A stretch of DNA of 15,644 bases. Origin: Lutispora sp. (GTDB lineage Bacteria; Bacillota; Clostridia; Lutisporales; Lutisporaceae). Where the stretch lies: the NCBI GenBank assembly GCA_030834765.1, contig JAUQXG010000270.1:1-15644 (forward strand), read 5' to 3'. Below are positions 7,321 to 14,886 of the stretch, piece by piece. A program made the position numbers and the translations under genes. The notes under the pieces were generated by a model. The model worked only from the letters and a program-made list of their open reading frames with translations, had not been told where the DNA came from and did no database searches. Numbering within the stretch: position 1 is the first letter of the stretch; the number at the start of each line of letters is the position of its first letter.

Positions 7321-7980
7321 TTGAAGAGAAGTACATTGAAGAATACTCCTTATGATTACTTATATGAAAGTATAGTTTCATATAAGCTACTGCCTGGACA
7401 GGCTATTGTTGAGCAGGAAGTTTCTAATCTGCTTGGCATAAGCAGAACCCCTGTAAGAGAGGCTTTAAAAAGATTGGAAGCTGAAGGACTTGTACGGCAT
7501 ATGCCTGCAAGAGGTACATTTGTAGCAGATATTACTACTCAAGATGTAGAAGAAATATTCGAGCTTCGGGAGATGTTCGAAGAGATGGCTTTGAAGGCAG
7601 CTATAGAACATATACCAGATAGCGAAATTGTAGAAATAGAAAACCATCTAAATTCATTAGTATATGGGGAGACGAGCCCCGAAGAATTTTATGAAAGCGA
7701 TAGAATGCTTCACCAAGTAATAGTTAAGTATAGCAGAAATTACCGAATGGTACACTTTTTGAATACGATCAACTCTCAATTAGAAAGACTTCGTCGGATT
7801 TCAGCTATGACTCCTAAGAGGTTAGAGAATTCTAAAACGGAGCATATGGAAATTCTGCTTGCTATTAAAGAGAGAGATATAGATAAGGCTTTAAAGTTTT
7901 TACATAGCCATCTGGCTAATGTAAAGAAAAGTACTTTGGATGCATGTGAAAAGGTGAGATATATTCATGGAATAAGATAG
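7321..7980 (+). CDS. GntR-family transcriptional regulator, FCD (FadR) subfamily
   Basis: This 219-residue DNA-binding regulator has an N-terminal winged helix (about 8-72), with the GntR signature VSNLLGISRTPVREALKRLE (34-53) and the wing ending in GLVRHMPARGTFVA. The C-terminal FCD ligand domain (about 75-210) shows D127, H131, H175 and H197 in the expected metal-site positions, a common feature of FCD regulators that sense carboxylates. The start is TTG at 7321, six bases after GAGGTG. Upstream in-frame codons encode an atypical Lys/Arg/Tyr-rich extension that runs through the promoter, so a start as early as 7132 is rejected. GTG at 7312 is a possible alternative. It closes the cassette and is the best candidate to repress it until the imported acid or a product is present; the target genes are inferred from position only. 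Confidence 0.9.
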   Translation: MKRSTLKNTPYDYLYESIVSYKLLPGQAIVEQEVSNLLGISRTPVREALKRLEAEGLVRHMPARGTFVADITTQDVEEIFELREMFEEMALKAAIEHIPDSEIVEIENHLNSLVYGETSPEEFYESDRMLHQVIVKYSRNYRMVHFLNTINSQLERLRRISAMTPKRLENSKTEHMEILLAIKERDIDKALKFLHSHLANVKKSTLDACEKVRYIHGIR

Positions 7981-8104
7981 TAGATGATTCTATAAAATAT
8001 GAGATGATATAAGAATGCTGTTTTCCTGGTAGGATGCTGGGATGAAATATCAAGATTTTTATAGCTGCCTTAAAATGGTTTATAATTTGCAGGAGTTGAT
8101 TGCT

Positions 8105-9760
8105 ATGACAGATATTCAAGCTTTATCAGTACCTATAATCTTTATAATTTTAAACAGCATAAAAGTTACCATTTATAATCTATATATATCCGATGAACAT
8201 AAGCCTATAGGTATAATCTATAAATTTGTATATGCTTTAGTTACTTCAACTCTTATATATACGGCATTGTCATTCAGTTCTAGAATGGTTTTGACCGTTT
8301 TTTATGTCGCCCAGTTGATATATATTGCTGTTTCAATTTCATATTTTAATTTTTATCATTACTATCTCCACATTTTACAGAGTTGGGAGCTTTTTCGAGA
8401 ATCCTTTGATGTATTTTTACACAAATCGGTTCCCAAAAACTCAAATCAGCTTCTTTCAGCGTTGGATTTACCTCTGCTTATTTTTTTGCTTTGGATATCC
8501 AATACGAATAGATTTTCATTAGAAATATTGTCCTATAGAAACGATATCATCTTTTCATGTATTGCTGCACTCATTGTGATAGAGATCATTAACTTTACAA
8601 GAGGACAAGCCTTAATGCAACTTTTAAAAAGCTATCCTGCCAATGAGTCCCAAGTAGTAGCTAACTATGGAATAATGGTCAATATGATAATAGATTTTTG
8701 CTTTTTTTACACCCATGACAATATTGTAAAACAATATGATTATGGAAATACAAAGGTTTTAAAAGGAAAAGATTCTAAAAGACCTAATATAATCACCATA
8801 CAACTGGAGTCCGTTGATTCAAATGCCGCGGATATTTGTCATCATGGCAGCTATGTGATGCCCTTCCTTCATTCACTAAGGCAAAAAAGCATATATTATC
8901 CATATATGATGAACTATCATAAAGCAGGGGGTACTTCAGATGCTGAGTTTTCAATCATGAATAGTGTGGAGCCTTTAGGTAATTTCCCATCCATAAAGAT
9001 ACCTTCCTATGAACATGCTAATTCTTTTGTAAAGATATTAGGCAGCCATACCTATGACACTGCTGTTTTTCATGGGAATGAAGCAACCTATTATAAAAGA
9101 GACTTGGCATTTAAGAATATGGGATATGATAAATTTTATGATATGAAAGAGATGAATTTAAAGGATGTAGGTTGGGGAGCACCTGATCATGAGGTATTTG
9201 ATTTTGTCCTTGAAAAAATGAGGAAACAAGAAAATCCTTTTTTCTATTACATTATAACAATGAGCAATCATTGTTCCTTTACAAATGCATTGAACTATCA
9301 TCACAACCCTGGCTTTGATGATATAAAAAATAAAGAGATTAGAAACTTTTATAACTCCTTATCCTATGTAGATGCTACCATACAGTCCTTTATAGAAAAA
9401 GTCAGAGCAATGGATGGGGAAACTCATATTATCATTCTAGGAGACCACACTCCAGGGTTGAAAAAGAAGGTATATAAAGAATCCTCATTAGAAATAGGAA
9501 ATCGGCATCTGGAATTTGTACCTTTATTTATCGTTACCCCTGATGCTGCTATTTACAATGAATGTGATAAGGTGGCTTCCTTTTTGGATTTAGCACCCAC
9601 TATTTTAGAACTGGCAAATATAAATGTAGCGTATAGCACTTATGGAGAAAGCCTATTATCGCCAAATGAAATGCATGAAAGAATTCCTTATAGGGGATTT
9701 TTATTTGATAGAAAAGAGCTTTGTGAGAATATGGAAAAGAAGAAGTCCCTAAGGCATTAA
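8105..9760 (+). CDS. LTA synthase-like membrane sulfatase/phosphoethanolamine-type transferase family protein
   Basis: This 551-residue protein has about five N-terminal membrane helices (residues 1-190) and an outward-facing alkaline-phosphatase-superfamily domain. Residues matching the LtaS active site are E235 (QLESVDSN), the nucleophile Thr277 (AGGTSDAEF), and D447-H448 (LGDHTPG). HGNEATYYKRDLAFKNMGYD starting at H323 and the SNH motif are also typical of LtaS. Such enzymes transfer phosphoglycerol or similar groups from lipids onto cell-surface polymers. It is somewhat shorter than classical LtaS and could be a paralogue or a different phosphotransferase. ATG at 8105 is preceded by AGGAG (8091-8095). 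An ATG at 8042 in the same frame has no good site and would add an unfamiliar leader. It has no functional link to its neighbours that I can see. A Cys/His-rich insertion is absent, and all catalytic residues are present. Confidence 0.85.
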   Translation: MTDIQALSVPIIFIILNSIKVTIYNLYISDEHKPIGIIYKFVYALVTSTLIYTALSFSSRMVLTVFYVAQLIYIAVSISYFNFYHYYLHILQSWELFRESFDVFLHKSVPKNSNQLLSALDLPLLIFLLWISNTNRFSLEILSYRNDIIFSCIAALIVIEIINFTRGQALMQLLKSYPANESQVVANYGIMVNMIIDFCFFYTHDNIVKQYDYGNTKVLKGKDSKRPNIITIQLESVDSNAADICHHGSYVMPFLHSLRQKSIYYPYMMNYHKAGGTSDAEFSIMNSVEPLGNFPSIKIPSYEHANSFVKILGSHTYDTAVFHGNEATYYKRDLAFKNMGYDKFYDMKEMNLKDVGWGAPDHEVFDFVLEKMRKQENPFFYYIITMSNHCSFTNALNYHHNPGFDDIKNKEIRNFYNSLSYVDATIQSFIEKVRAMDGETHIIILGDHTPGLKKKVYKESSLEIGNRHLEFVPLFIVTPDAAIYNECDKVASFLDLAPTILELANINVAYSTYGESLLSPNEMHERIPYRGFLFDRKELCENMEKKKSLRH

Positions 9761-9791
9761 AAGCATTGGGGACGGTTCTTTTTGCTTTTTT
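9745..9791 (+). terminator. Hairpin terminator between convergent genes
   Basis: GTCCCTAAGGC (9745-9755) pairs with GCATTGGGGAC (9763-9773) with one mismatch and one G-T wobble around a seven-base loop. GGTTCTTTTTGCTTTTTT then provides two U-rich runs. It overlaps the last codons of the LtaS-like gene, whose transcript it should end. The second arm lies in a stretch resembling a dispersed GGGGACGGTTC repeat. Confidence 0.55.
9768..9785 (+). repeat. Fragment resembling the dispersed GGGGACGGTTC repeat of Firmicutes
   Basis: GGGGACGGTTCTTTTTGC matches, from memory, one arm of an inverted-repeat element scattered through many Firmicutes genomes and often found near Y1/REP-associated transposases. 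The complementary arm (GAACCGTCCCC) is not found next to it, so this would be a half-element or relic. The identity is recollection, not a search result. Confidence 0.4.
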
Positions 9792-9804
9792 ACTGAATTT
9801 ATCT

Positions 9805-10509
9805 TTATCCACCAAGATAAGCATTTTTTACTTGTTCATCATTTAGGAGAGCCTGAGCGTTGCCTTCTATGTCAATTCGTCCATTTTTAATAATATAGGC
9901 CCTATTGGCACATTGAAGAGCCATATTTGCATTCTGCTCAACCAATAATATGGTAGTACCTTCTTTATTTATATCCCGAATGATCGAAAAAATGTCTTTA
10001 ACAATCAATGGAGCGAGGCCCATAGAAGGCTCATCCAGCAAAAGAAGCTTTGGCCTTGAAAGCAGAGCTCGTCCGATAGCAAGCATCTGTTGTTCGCCTC
10101 CCGATAATGTACCTGCAAGTTGATTTTTTCTCTCTAAAAGCACTGGGAATAGAGAAAATATATTGTCTAGGTCTTTTTTTATTTGCGATTTATCACTCCT
10201 GGTGAAGGCTCCCATTTCAAGATTTTCGGAGATGCTCATAGCTGAAAAGACCCTTCTTCCTTCGGGTACGTGGGAGATACCTAATTTTACAATATCGGAA
10301 GCAGAGCGTGAATTTAGCTCCTGACCGTTATATAGTATTTTGCCGGATTTAGCTTTTTCAATGCCTGAAATAGTGCGCAACACAGTTGTTTTACCAGCAC
10401 CGTTTGCACCAATCAGTGTTACAATTTCGCCTTCATTAATTTTAAGACATACATTTCTCAAAGCATGAATAGCTCCATAATAAACATGTAAATTCTGTAA
10501 TTCAAGCAT
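9805..10509 (-). CDS. livF: Branched-chain amino-acid ABC transporter ATP-binding protein LivF
   Basis: This 234-residue cytoplasmic ATPase energises the Liv importer together with LivG. Walker A GANGAGKTT (34-42), signature LSGGEQQM (135-142) and Walker B LLLLDEP (155-161) are intact. ILLVEQN follows, with Gln in place of the usual H-loop His, which is normal for LivF. ISHVPEGRRVFSAMSISENL is a LivF hallmark. The ATG at 10509 is preferred: it lies nine bases after GGAGG and gives the typical MLELQNLHVYYGA start. The ATG two codons earlier, which makes an ATGA overlap with livG, is only three bases from that site. It is the last gene of the operon, ending 44 bp from the convergent LtaS-like gene. 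Confidence 0.95.
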   Translation of the reverse strand: MLELQNLHVYYGAIHALRNVCLKINEGEIVTLIGANGAGKTTVLRTISGIEKAKSGKILYNGQELNSRSASDIVKLGISHVPEGRRVFSAMSISENLEMGAFTRSDKSQIKKDLDNIFSLFPVLLERKNQLAGTLSGGEQQMLAIGRALLSRPKLLLLDEPSMGLAPLIVKDIFSIIRDINKEGTTILLVEQNANMALQCANRAYIIKNGRIDIEGNAQALLNDEQVKNAYLGG

Positions 10510-10511
10510 TA

Positions 10512-11282
10512 TCATTCACCTCCTAGATATGCCGTAATAACCTGTGGATTATTTTGAATCTCATCTGGGGTTCCACTGGCTATTAAGGTTCCATAGTTAA
10601 ATACAAATACCTTGCTGCATATTCCCATTACCAGGGACATGTCATGTTCTATAAGTATGATTGTAAGATCAAATTCATCTTTGATCCAAGTAATAAGGCT
10701 TGTAAGCTCCTTTGTTTCATTGGGATTCATTCCTGCTGCAGGCTCGTCAAGTAAAAGAAGTTTAGGCTTTGCAGCAAGAGCTCTTGCAATTTCAACTTTT
10801 CTTTGTTCTCCATAAGGAAGGTTCCTTGCCACCTCGTCCTTCTTGTCTGAGAGATTGAATATTTTTAAAAGTTCTAGGACTTCGTTATAAGCTTTTTCTT
10901 CATTCTTATAATAAGAAGGCAATCGAAATAAGGATGGGATGACTCCATAGCTTAAATTGTTGTGGTATCCAATAAGTACATTGTCAAGTATACTCATGTT
11001 TTTAAAAAGCCTGATGTTTTGAAAGGTTCTGGCAATGCCATAGCTTGTCATTTTATGAGGTTTTAAATTTTTAGATGGTATTTCTTTTTTTATATTGTAT
11101 GTTATTTCACCTGAGCTAGGGGAATAAATACCTGTTAATAAGTTAAAAAAGGTTGTTTTGCCAGCTCCATTTGGACCGATTACTCCAGCTATTTCTCCTC
11201 CTTCTATTGATATGTTGATGTTTGATACGGCTTTTACACCGCCAAAGGATTTATAAAGATCATTTACTCTCAGTATGGCCAC
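10512..11282 (-). CDS. livG: Branched-chain amino-acid ABC transporter ATP-binding protein LivG
   Basis: This 256-residue ATPase partners LivF. Walker A GPNGAGKTT (36-44), Q-loop ARTFQNIRLF (84-93), signature LPYGEQRKVEIARALA (155-170), Walker B LLLLDEPAAGMNP (175-187) and H-loop His213 are all present. The LPYGEQ form of the signature and the FQNIRLF block identify LivG rather than LivF. The start is GTG at 11282, preceded by GAGGTG. It overlaps the 3' end of livM by 23 bp, and its stop lies within the livF start region, so the three genes are translationally linked. The length is normal. Confidence 0.95.
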   Translation of the reverse strand: MAILRVNDLYKSFGGVKAVSNINISIEGGEIAGVIGPNGAGKTTFFNLLTGIYSPSSGEITYNIKKEIPSKNLKPHKMTSYGIARTFQNIRLFKNMSILDNVLIGYHNNLSYGVIPSLFRLPSYYKNEEKAYNEVLELLKIFNLSDKKDEVARNLPYGEQRKVEIARALAAKPKLLLLDEPAAGMNPNETKELTSLITWIKDEFDLTIILIEHDMSLVMGICSKVFVFNYGTLIASGTPDEIQNNPQVITAYLGGE

Positions 11283-12210
11283 TTAAAACACCTCTTTTCT
11301 TAAAGAATTTAAAGTCACTTTTACCCATAAGCCCTTGGGGCCTATAAATCATTATGAAGAATAAAATAAGTGAATAAACAACCATGCGAAGCTCTGGAAT
11401 GCTTTGAAGAAATAAGGATATAACAGAAAGAAGAATTGCACCAATGATGGAACCTGTAATACTTCCCATTCCTCCAAAAACAACAATTACCAGTATATCT
11501 ATTGATTTCATAAATCCAAAAGAATCAGGCTTTATAAAATAGAAATAATTTGCATATAGTGCACCTGCAATTCCTGCGAAAAATGCACCCATTGTAAATA
11601 CAAGAACTTTATAATAGGTTGTATTTACGCCCATAGCCTCAGAAGCGATTTCATCTTCTCTGATGGATATACACGCTCTTCCATGATAAGATTTAATAAA
11701 ATTACTGATCAGTAGCACAGTGATAACAACCAAAGCATATAGACAAGACCATGTAGTATACTGCGGGATATCATTCAGACCTATGGCTCCTCCAATATAG
11801 TCGTTATTAAGTCCTATAATCTTCACGATTTCACCAAAACCAAGGGTTGCAATAGCAAGATAATCACCTTTAAGCCTTAGGGTGGGGATTCCAATGATGA
11901 TTCCTGCCATGGCTGAAAACAATGCTGCACCTATTATTCCAATTAAAAAAGGTTGTCCCAGCTTTGCTGTAATAATACCCGATGCATAGGCTCCGATTGA
12001 CATAAATGCTGCATGTCCAAGTGAAAACTGCCCTGTAAACCCTGTGATAAGATTTAAGCTAACTGCAAGTATGATGTTGATTCCTATTAAAACAATATTC
12101 AAGAAAATATATGAGTCTATAAAACCTATATTTATCAATAATCCAGCTATGGCATATATGCTAAATATAGCCAATGCACAGAGTATATTTTTCTTATTCA
12201 AAAGCTTCAT
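11260..12210 (-). CDS. livM: Branched-chain amino-acid ABC transporter permease LivM
   Basis: This 316-residue permease has about nine to ten hydrophobic helices and forms the membrane channel with LivH. Family landmarks are SLNLITGFTGQFSLGHAAFM (around 51-70), then PTLRLKGDYLAIATLGFGEI, and the EAA-like cytoplasmic loop with AFFAGIAGALYANYF (around 213-227), followed by SIDILVIVVFGGMGSITGSI. ATG follows GAAGGTG by five bases. It lies 12 bp after livH and overlaps livG, consistent with a single transcript. Nothing is missing or unusual. Confidence 0.95.
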   Translation of the reverse strand: MKLLNKKNILCALAIFSIYAIAGLLINIGFIDSYIFLNIVLIGINIILAVSLNLITGFTGQFSLGHAAFMSIGAYASGIITAKLGQPFLIGIIGAALFSAMAGIIIGIPTLRLKGDYLAIATLGFGEIVKIIGLNNDYIGGAIGLNDIPQYTTWSCLYALVVITVLLISNFIKSYHGRACISIREDEIASEAMGVNTTYYKVLVFTMGAFFAGIAGALYANYFYFIKPDSFGFMKSIDILVIVVFGGMGSITGSIIGAILLSVISLFLQSIPELRMVVYSLILFFIMIYRPQGLMGKSDFKFFKKRGVLSGHTESK

Positions 12211-12222
12211 ATTTCACCTTCT

Positions 12223-13107
12223 TTATACCTTTTCCTTTATATTTTTTCCGAGAAGTCCATTAGGCTTTACTAAAAGCACGAATATTAATATTGTGAATGA
12301 AACTGCATCCTTATAAAGGGAGCCTCCAAATGCGCTTACCAATGTTTCTGTTATGCCTAAGAAAAATCCACCAAAAACAGCTCCGGGGATAATGCCTATT
12401 CCTCCTATAACTGCTGCAACAAAGGCCTTGAGTCCAGGTGCTACACCCATAAGAGGGTTGATTGAATTATAGTAGGTTCCCACAAGTACACCAGCTGCTC
12501 CTGCAAGAGCTGATCCCATTGCAAAGGTATAAGATATTGTTTTGTTGATATCAATGCCCATCAGCTGTGCGGCATCTCTATCCAGAGATACGGCTCTCAT
12601 AGACTTTCCAACCTTTGTTTTATAAATGATATATTGAAGTATAGCCATCAGAGAGATTGTTACAAATATAATATAAAGATTTCTGATATCTAAAACTATA
12701 TTGGTATGGAAAAGATTTATCTGTTTATTTGGTAAGAGAGCTGGAAAGGTTCTCGTCTCAGCTTTTACAAAATACATCATGCCATATTCTAAAAATAAGG
12801 AAACACTTATTGCAGTTATCAATGCAGCTATTCTTGTGGAATTTCTTATAGGCTTATAGGCTACTTTTTCGATGATTATACCAAGTATGCTGCATACAAG
12901 CATGGATATAAAAAGTGCTGGGAAAAAACTAAAATGGAGAAAGGTTGTCAAAGCAAAACCTACATATGCGCCAACCATATAGATATCTCCATGTGCAAAA
13001 TTGATTAAATTTATAATGCCATAAACCATAGTATATCCAAGGGCGATCAATGCATAGATGCTGCCAAGGGATATGCCGTTTACCATTTGCTGAATGAATT
13101 GATCCAA
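12223..13107 (-). CDS. livH: Branched-chain amino-acid ABC transporter permease LivH
   Basis: This 294-residue permease partners LivM. It opens LDQFIQQMVNGISLGSIYAL, continues GYTMVYGIINLINFAHGDIY, the LivH signature, and contains the EAA-type loop GSALAGAAGVLVGTYYNSIN and the GLKAFVAAVIGGIGIIPGAV block. TTG at 13107 is the preferred start: it lies eight bases after GGAGGTG and gives the usual short LivH N-terminus. The in-frame ATG at 13113 is only two bases from GGAGG, and the GTG at 13122 lies within the ribosome binding site. A 133-bp gap with a long hairpin separates it from livJ, which may set the livJ-to-permease ratio. Confidence 0.92.
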   Translation of the reverse strand: MDQFIQQMVNGISLGSIYALIALGYTMVYGIINLINFAHGDIYMVGAYVGFALTTFLHFSFFPALFISMLVCSILGIIIEKVAYKPIRNSTRIAALITAISVSLFLEYGMMYFVKAETRTFPALLPNKQINLFHTNIVLDIRNLYIIFVTISLMAILQYIIYKTKVGKSMRAVSLDRDAAQLMGIDINKTISYTFAMGSALAGAAGVLVGTYYNSINPLMGVAPGLKAFVAAVIGGIGIIPGAVFGGFFLGITETLVSAFGGSLYKDAVSFTILIFVLLVKPNGLLGKNIKEKV

Positions 13108-13154
13108 ACTCATCACCTCCACTAAAATTTTTGATCATGCATTAAGGCACCTTT

Positions 13155-13212
13155 AAGAAAATAACAAGTCACCATGTTAGTCTGTTTCCCATCTTTGACT
13201 TGTTATTTTCTT
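13155..13212 (-). other. Long perfect inverted repeat in the livJ-livH gap
   Basis: A 17-bp perfect inverted repeat (AAGAAAATAACAAGTCA with TGACTTGTTATTTTCTT) surrounds a 24-base loop. On the minus strand the right arm ends TTATTTTCTTAAAGG, so partial termination after livJ is possible, leaving livJ more abundant than the membrane and ATPase genes. Protection of livJ mRNA from 3' decay is an alternative. It is not a complete stop, because livHMGF shows no promoter of its own that I could find. Confidence 0.6.
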
Positions 13213-13255
13213 TCAGATATCTTAGCTATTCTAAATGCATCTATTTGACTTAACT

Positions 13256-14428
13256 TTAAGGTTCCAATTTTTTTAGGAATGTAGGTTCTCCATTTTTTAC
13301 TTCAAGTATTGTTACGGCTTTTACTGGGTTATGGTTTTCGTCTATGGAAAGGGTGCCTGTTATCCCTTTAAAATCCTTGGTTGCTGCCAGGGCTTCTTTC
13401 ACCTTAACAGAATCAGCAACTCCTGCTCTGGTTACAGCATCTGCAAAGAAGTATCCAAGATCATATCCTAGGGCATGAAATGCATCTGCTTCTTTGCCGT
13501 ATTTTGCATTGAATGCGGTCTTAAACTTAACAACGTCAGGTGCGTTATCCATAGATGAATAGTGGTTGGTATAATAAACTTTGTTCAGAGCTTCTTTGCC
13601 TGCGATCTCTGCAAGCTTTGGAGAATCATAACCGTCAGCACCCAAAACTGGGACAGTAAGTCCTAATTCCCTAGCTTGTCTTACAATTAAACCTACTTCT
13701 TCGTAATAGCCCGGAACATACAGTACTTCTGGATTTGTAGCCTTTATCTTTGTTAAAACAGCTTTGTAATCTGTATCTTTAGCTTGATAGGCTTCTTCTG
13801 CAAGTATTTTTCCGCCAAGGGCTGTATATGTTTCTTTAAAGTTTTTTGTAAGCCCCTTGCTGTAGTCGCTTGTATTATCAAAAAGAACAGCTGCGTTTTT
13901 AAGGCTTAAATCATGAAAGGCGAAATTGGCCATGGTTACACCTTGAAACGAATCACTGAAGCAGGTTTTGAAAATATATTCCCTTACCTTGCCGTTGGCA
14001 TCTACTGTAACATCGTCTGCTGTAGCTGATGCAGATATGAGAGGAACCTTGTTTTGAACAGCCGCAGGGGATGCCGCTTTTGTATTTCCGGAGGTGGCAG
14101 GGCCTAATATAGCAACAACCTTATCTCTTGTTGCAAGTCTGGTAGAAACATTAGCAGCTTCTGCGTTATCAGACTTGTTATCAATTTTTACAACCTCTAT
14201 TTGTTTCCCAAGTACGCCGCCATTCTTGTTTATTTCTTCGATTGCAAGCTCTATGCCATTTGATAAACCTTGTCCATATGTAGCGACATTGCCTGAAAGC
14301 TCGTAATTTAAACCAACCTTTATTGTTTCGGAATCTGTTGAAGAAGCTTGGGTAGATTTTTGTGTACACCCTGTAAATAAAGTGAATGTGAATAGTAAAG
14401 TCATCAATAGGCAAAATCTTTTTTTCAT
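13256..14428 (-). CDS. livJ: Branched-chain amino-acid-binding lipoprotein LivJ
   Basis: This 390-residue type I periplasmic-binding-fold receptor of the Liv importer has a lipoprotein signal peptide with lipobox FTGC (Cys21), so it is anchored to the outer face of the membrane. The mature part begins IKVGLNYELSGNVATYGQGL, then GIELAIEEINKNGGVLGKQI and LGPATSGNTKAASPAAVQNK, all typical of Leu/Ile/Val-binding proteins, followed by the second lobe with LYVPGYYEEVGLIVRQAREL and VLGADGYDSP. ATG is preceded by TTTTAGGAGG. It is the first gene after a T-box leader, so expression should follow the charging state of the matching tRNA. Ligand specificity (Ile, Leu or Val) is supported by the likely AUC specifier of that leader, not by the protein sequence alone. 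Confidence 0.94.
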   Translation of the reverse strand: MKKRFCLLMTLLFTFTLFTGCTQKSTQASSTDSETIKVGLNYELSGNVATYGQGLSNGIELAIEEINKNGGVLGKQIEVVKIDNKSDNAEAANVSTRLATRDKVVAILGPATSGNTKAASPAAVQNKVPLISASATADDVTVDANGKVREYIFKTCFSDSFQGVTMANFAFHDLSLKNAAVLFDNTSDYSKGLTKNFKETYTALGGKILAEEAYQAKDTDYKAVLTKIKATNPEVLYVPGYYEEVGLIVRQARELGLTVPVLGADGYDSPKLAEIAGKEALNKVYYTNHYSSMDNAPDVVKFKTAFNAKYGKEADAFHALGYDLGYFFADAVTRAGVADSVKVKEALAATKDFKGITGTLSIDENHNPVKAVTILEVKNGEPTFLKKLEP

Positions 14429-14499
14429 CTTTTTTCCTCCTAAAATTTTTTAATAAGTAATAATCGAGTGATCATGTTTCTACAACCCATTTCCCCCTT

Positions 14500-14551
14500 T
14501 AAATAAAATAAAAAACGCCTCTATTATGTATATCTATACATAATAGAGGCG
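14500..14551 (-). terminator. Intrinsic terminator of the T-box leader
   Basis: Read on the minus strand, CGCCTCTATTATGTATA and TATACATAATAGAGGCG form a perfect 17-bp inverted repeat with a two-base centre, followed by TTTTTTATTTTATTT. Its 5' arm (CGCCTCTA) also pairs with the T-box sequence, so termination and antitermination are mutually exclusive. It lies 72 bp upstream of livJ. Confidence 0.9.
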
Positions 14552-14770
14552 CAATTGCACGACACCACTCTACTTCGTAACAATCTTGCGAAAGTTACCT
14601 TAACAGGTTCAATCAAACCTTAGCTTTGTAACGGGGCTTTCCGTCATAACCTACTTATTTCGGTTATGAAACTCAGAAGTGATTATTATCTACCCTGCTA
14701 ACACTGGATCTCAACAACTCCAGCTTTCTGTAGTTAACATTGGAATAGTTTTGTCTTCATCATCGTTTTT
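14500..14770 (-). ncRNA. T-box riboswitch leader, probable tRNA-Ile sensor, controlling the liv operon
   Basis: The minus strand shows the full T-box architecture. Stem I has base AAAC/GTTT, the GA motif GATGA/GAG, helix GAAG/CTTC, and a distal AGAAAGCTGG...CCAG hairpin. The 3' side of the specifier loop reads ATAATCA directly before CTTCTGAG; the triplet followed by the conserved A is AUC (14681-14683), an Ile codon. Downstream helices CATAACC/GGTTATG, ACGG/CCGT and AGGTT/AACCT fit Stems II-III. The antiterminator (14544-14572) is TAGAG/CTCTA, a seven-base bulge TGGTGTC, then GTGC/GCGC. The bulge TGGT would pair with an ACCA acceptor end. Uncharged tRNA-Ile should stabilise the antiterminator and switch on livJHMGF. 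The specifier is read by hand; AAU is the next-best frame but does not fit the transporter. Confidence 0.92.
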
Positions 14771-14832
14771 GAATTGTATAATTATCATTACATATTTATA
14801 TTATGCAATGATTGTTTGGGTTATTGTTGTAT

Positions 14833-14861
14833 AGAATATCACTTTCGGAATAGTGTGTCAA
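14833..14861 (-). promoter_or_regulatory. Sigma-A-type promoter of the T-box/liv transcript
   Basis: On the minus strand TTGACA (14856-14861) and TATTCT (14833-14838) are separated by exactly 17 bp. Transcription should start near 14826, about 55 bases before Stem I. It begins 26 bp past the GNAT gene stop, so the liv operon is a separate transcription unit even though no terminator for the GNAT gene is visible. Confidence 0.75.
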
Positions 14862-14886
14862 TATAAATTTTTAAAAAACATGAGGG

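Noticed and set aside
7981..8104. Regulatory content of the 124-bp gap before the LtaS-like gene
   Set aside because: Only AT-rich sequence with a possible TATAAA; no paired -35, hairpin or repeat.
8325..8522. Small coding sequence inside the LtaS-like gene in another frame
   Set aside because: It is a shadow of the membrane-helix coding region, with no ribosome binding site or recognisable domain.
14516..14551. The 17-bp inverted repeat as a mobile-element end or regulator site (it resembles the TATACATA dyad upstream of the GntR gene)
   Set aside because: Its left arm pairs with the T-box sequence and a T run follows on the minus strand, so it is the T-box terminator; the similarity to the other dyad is probably chance in AT-rich DNA.
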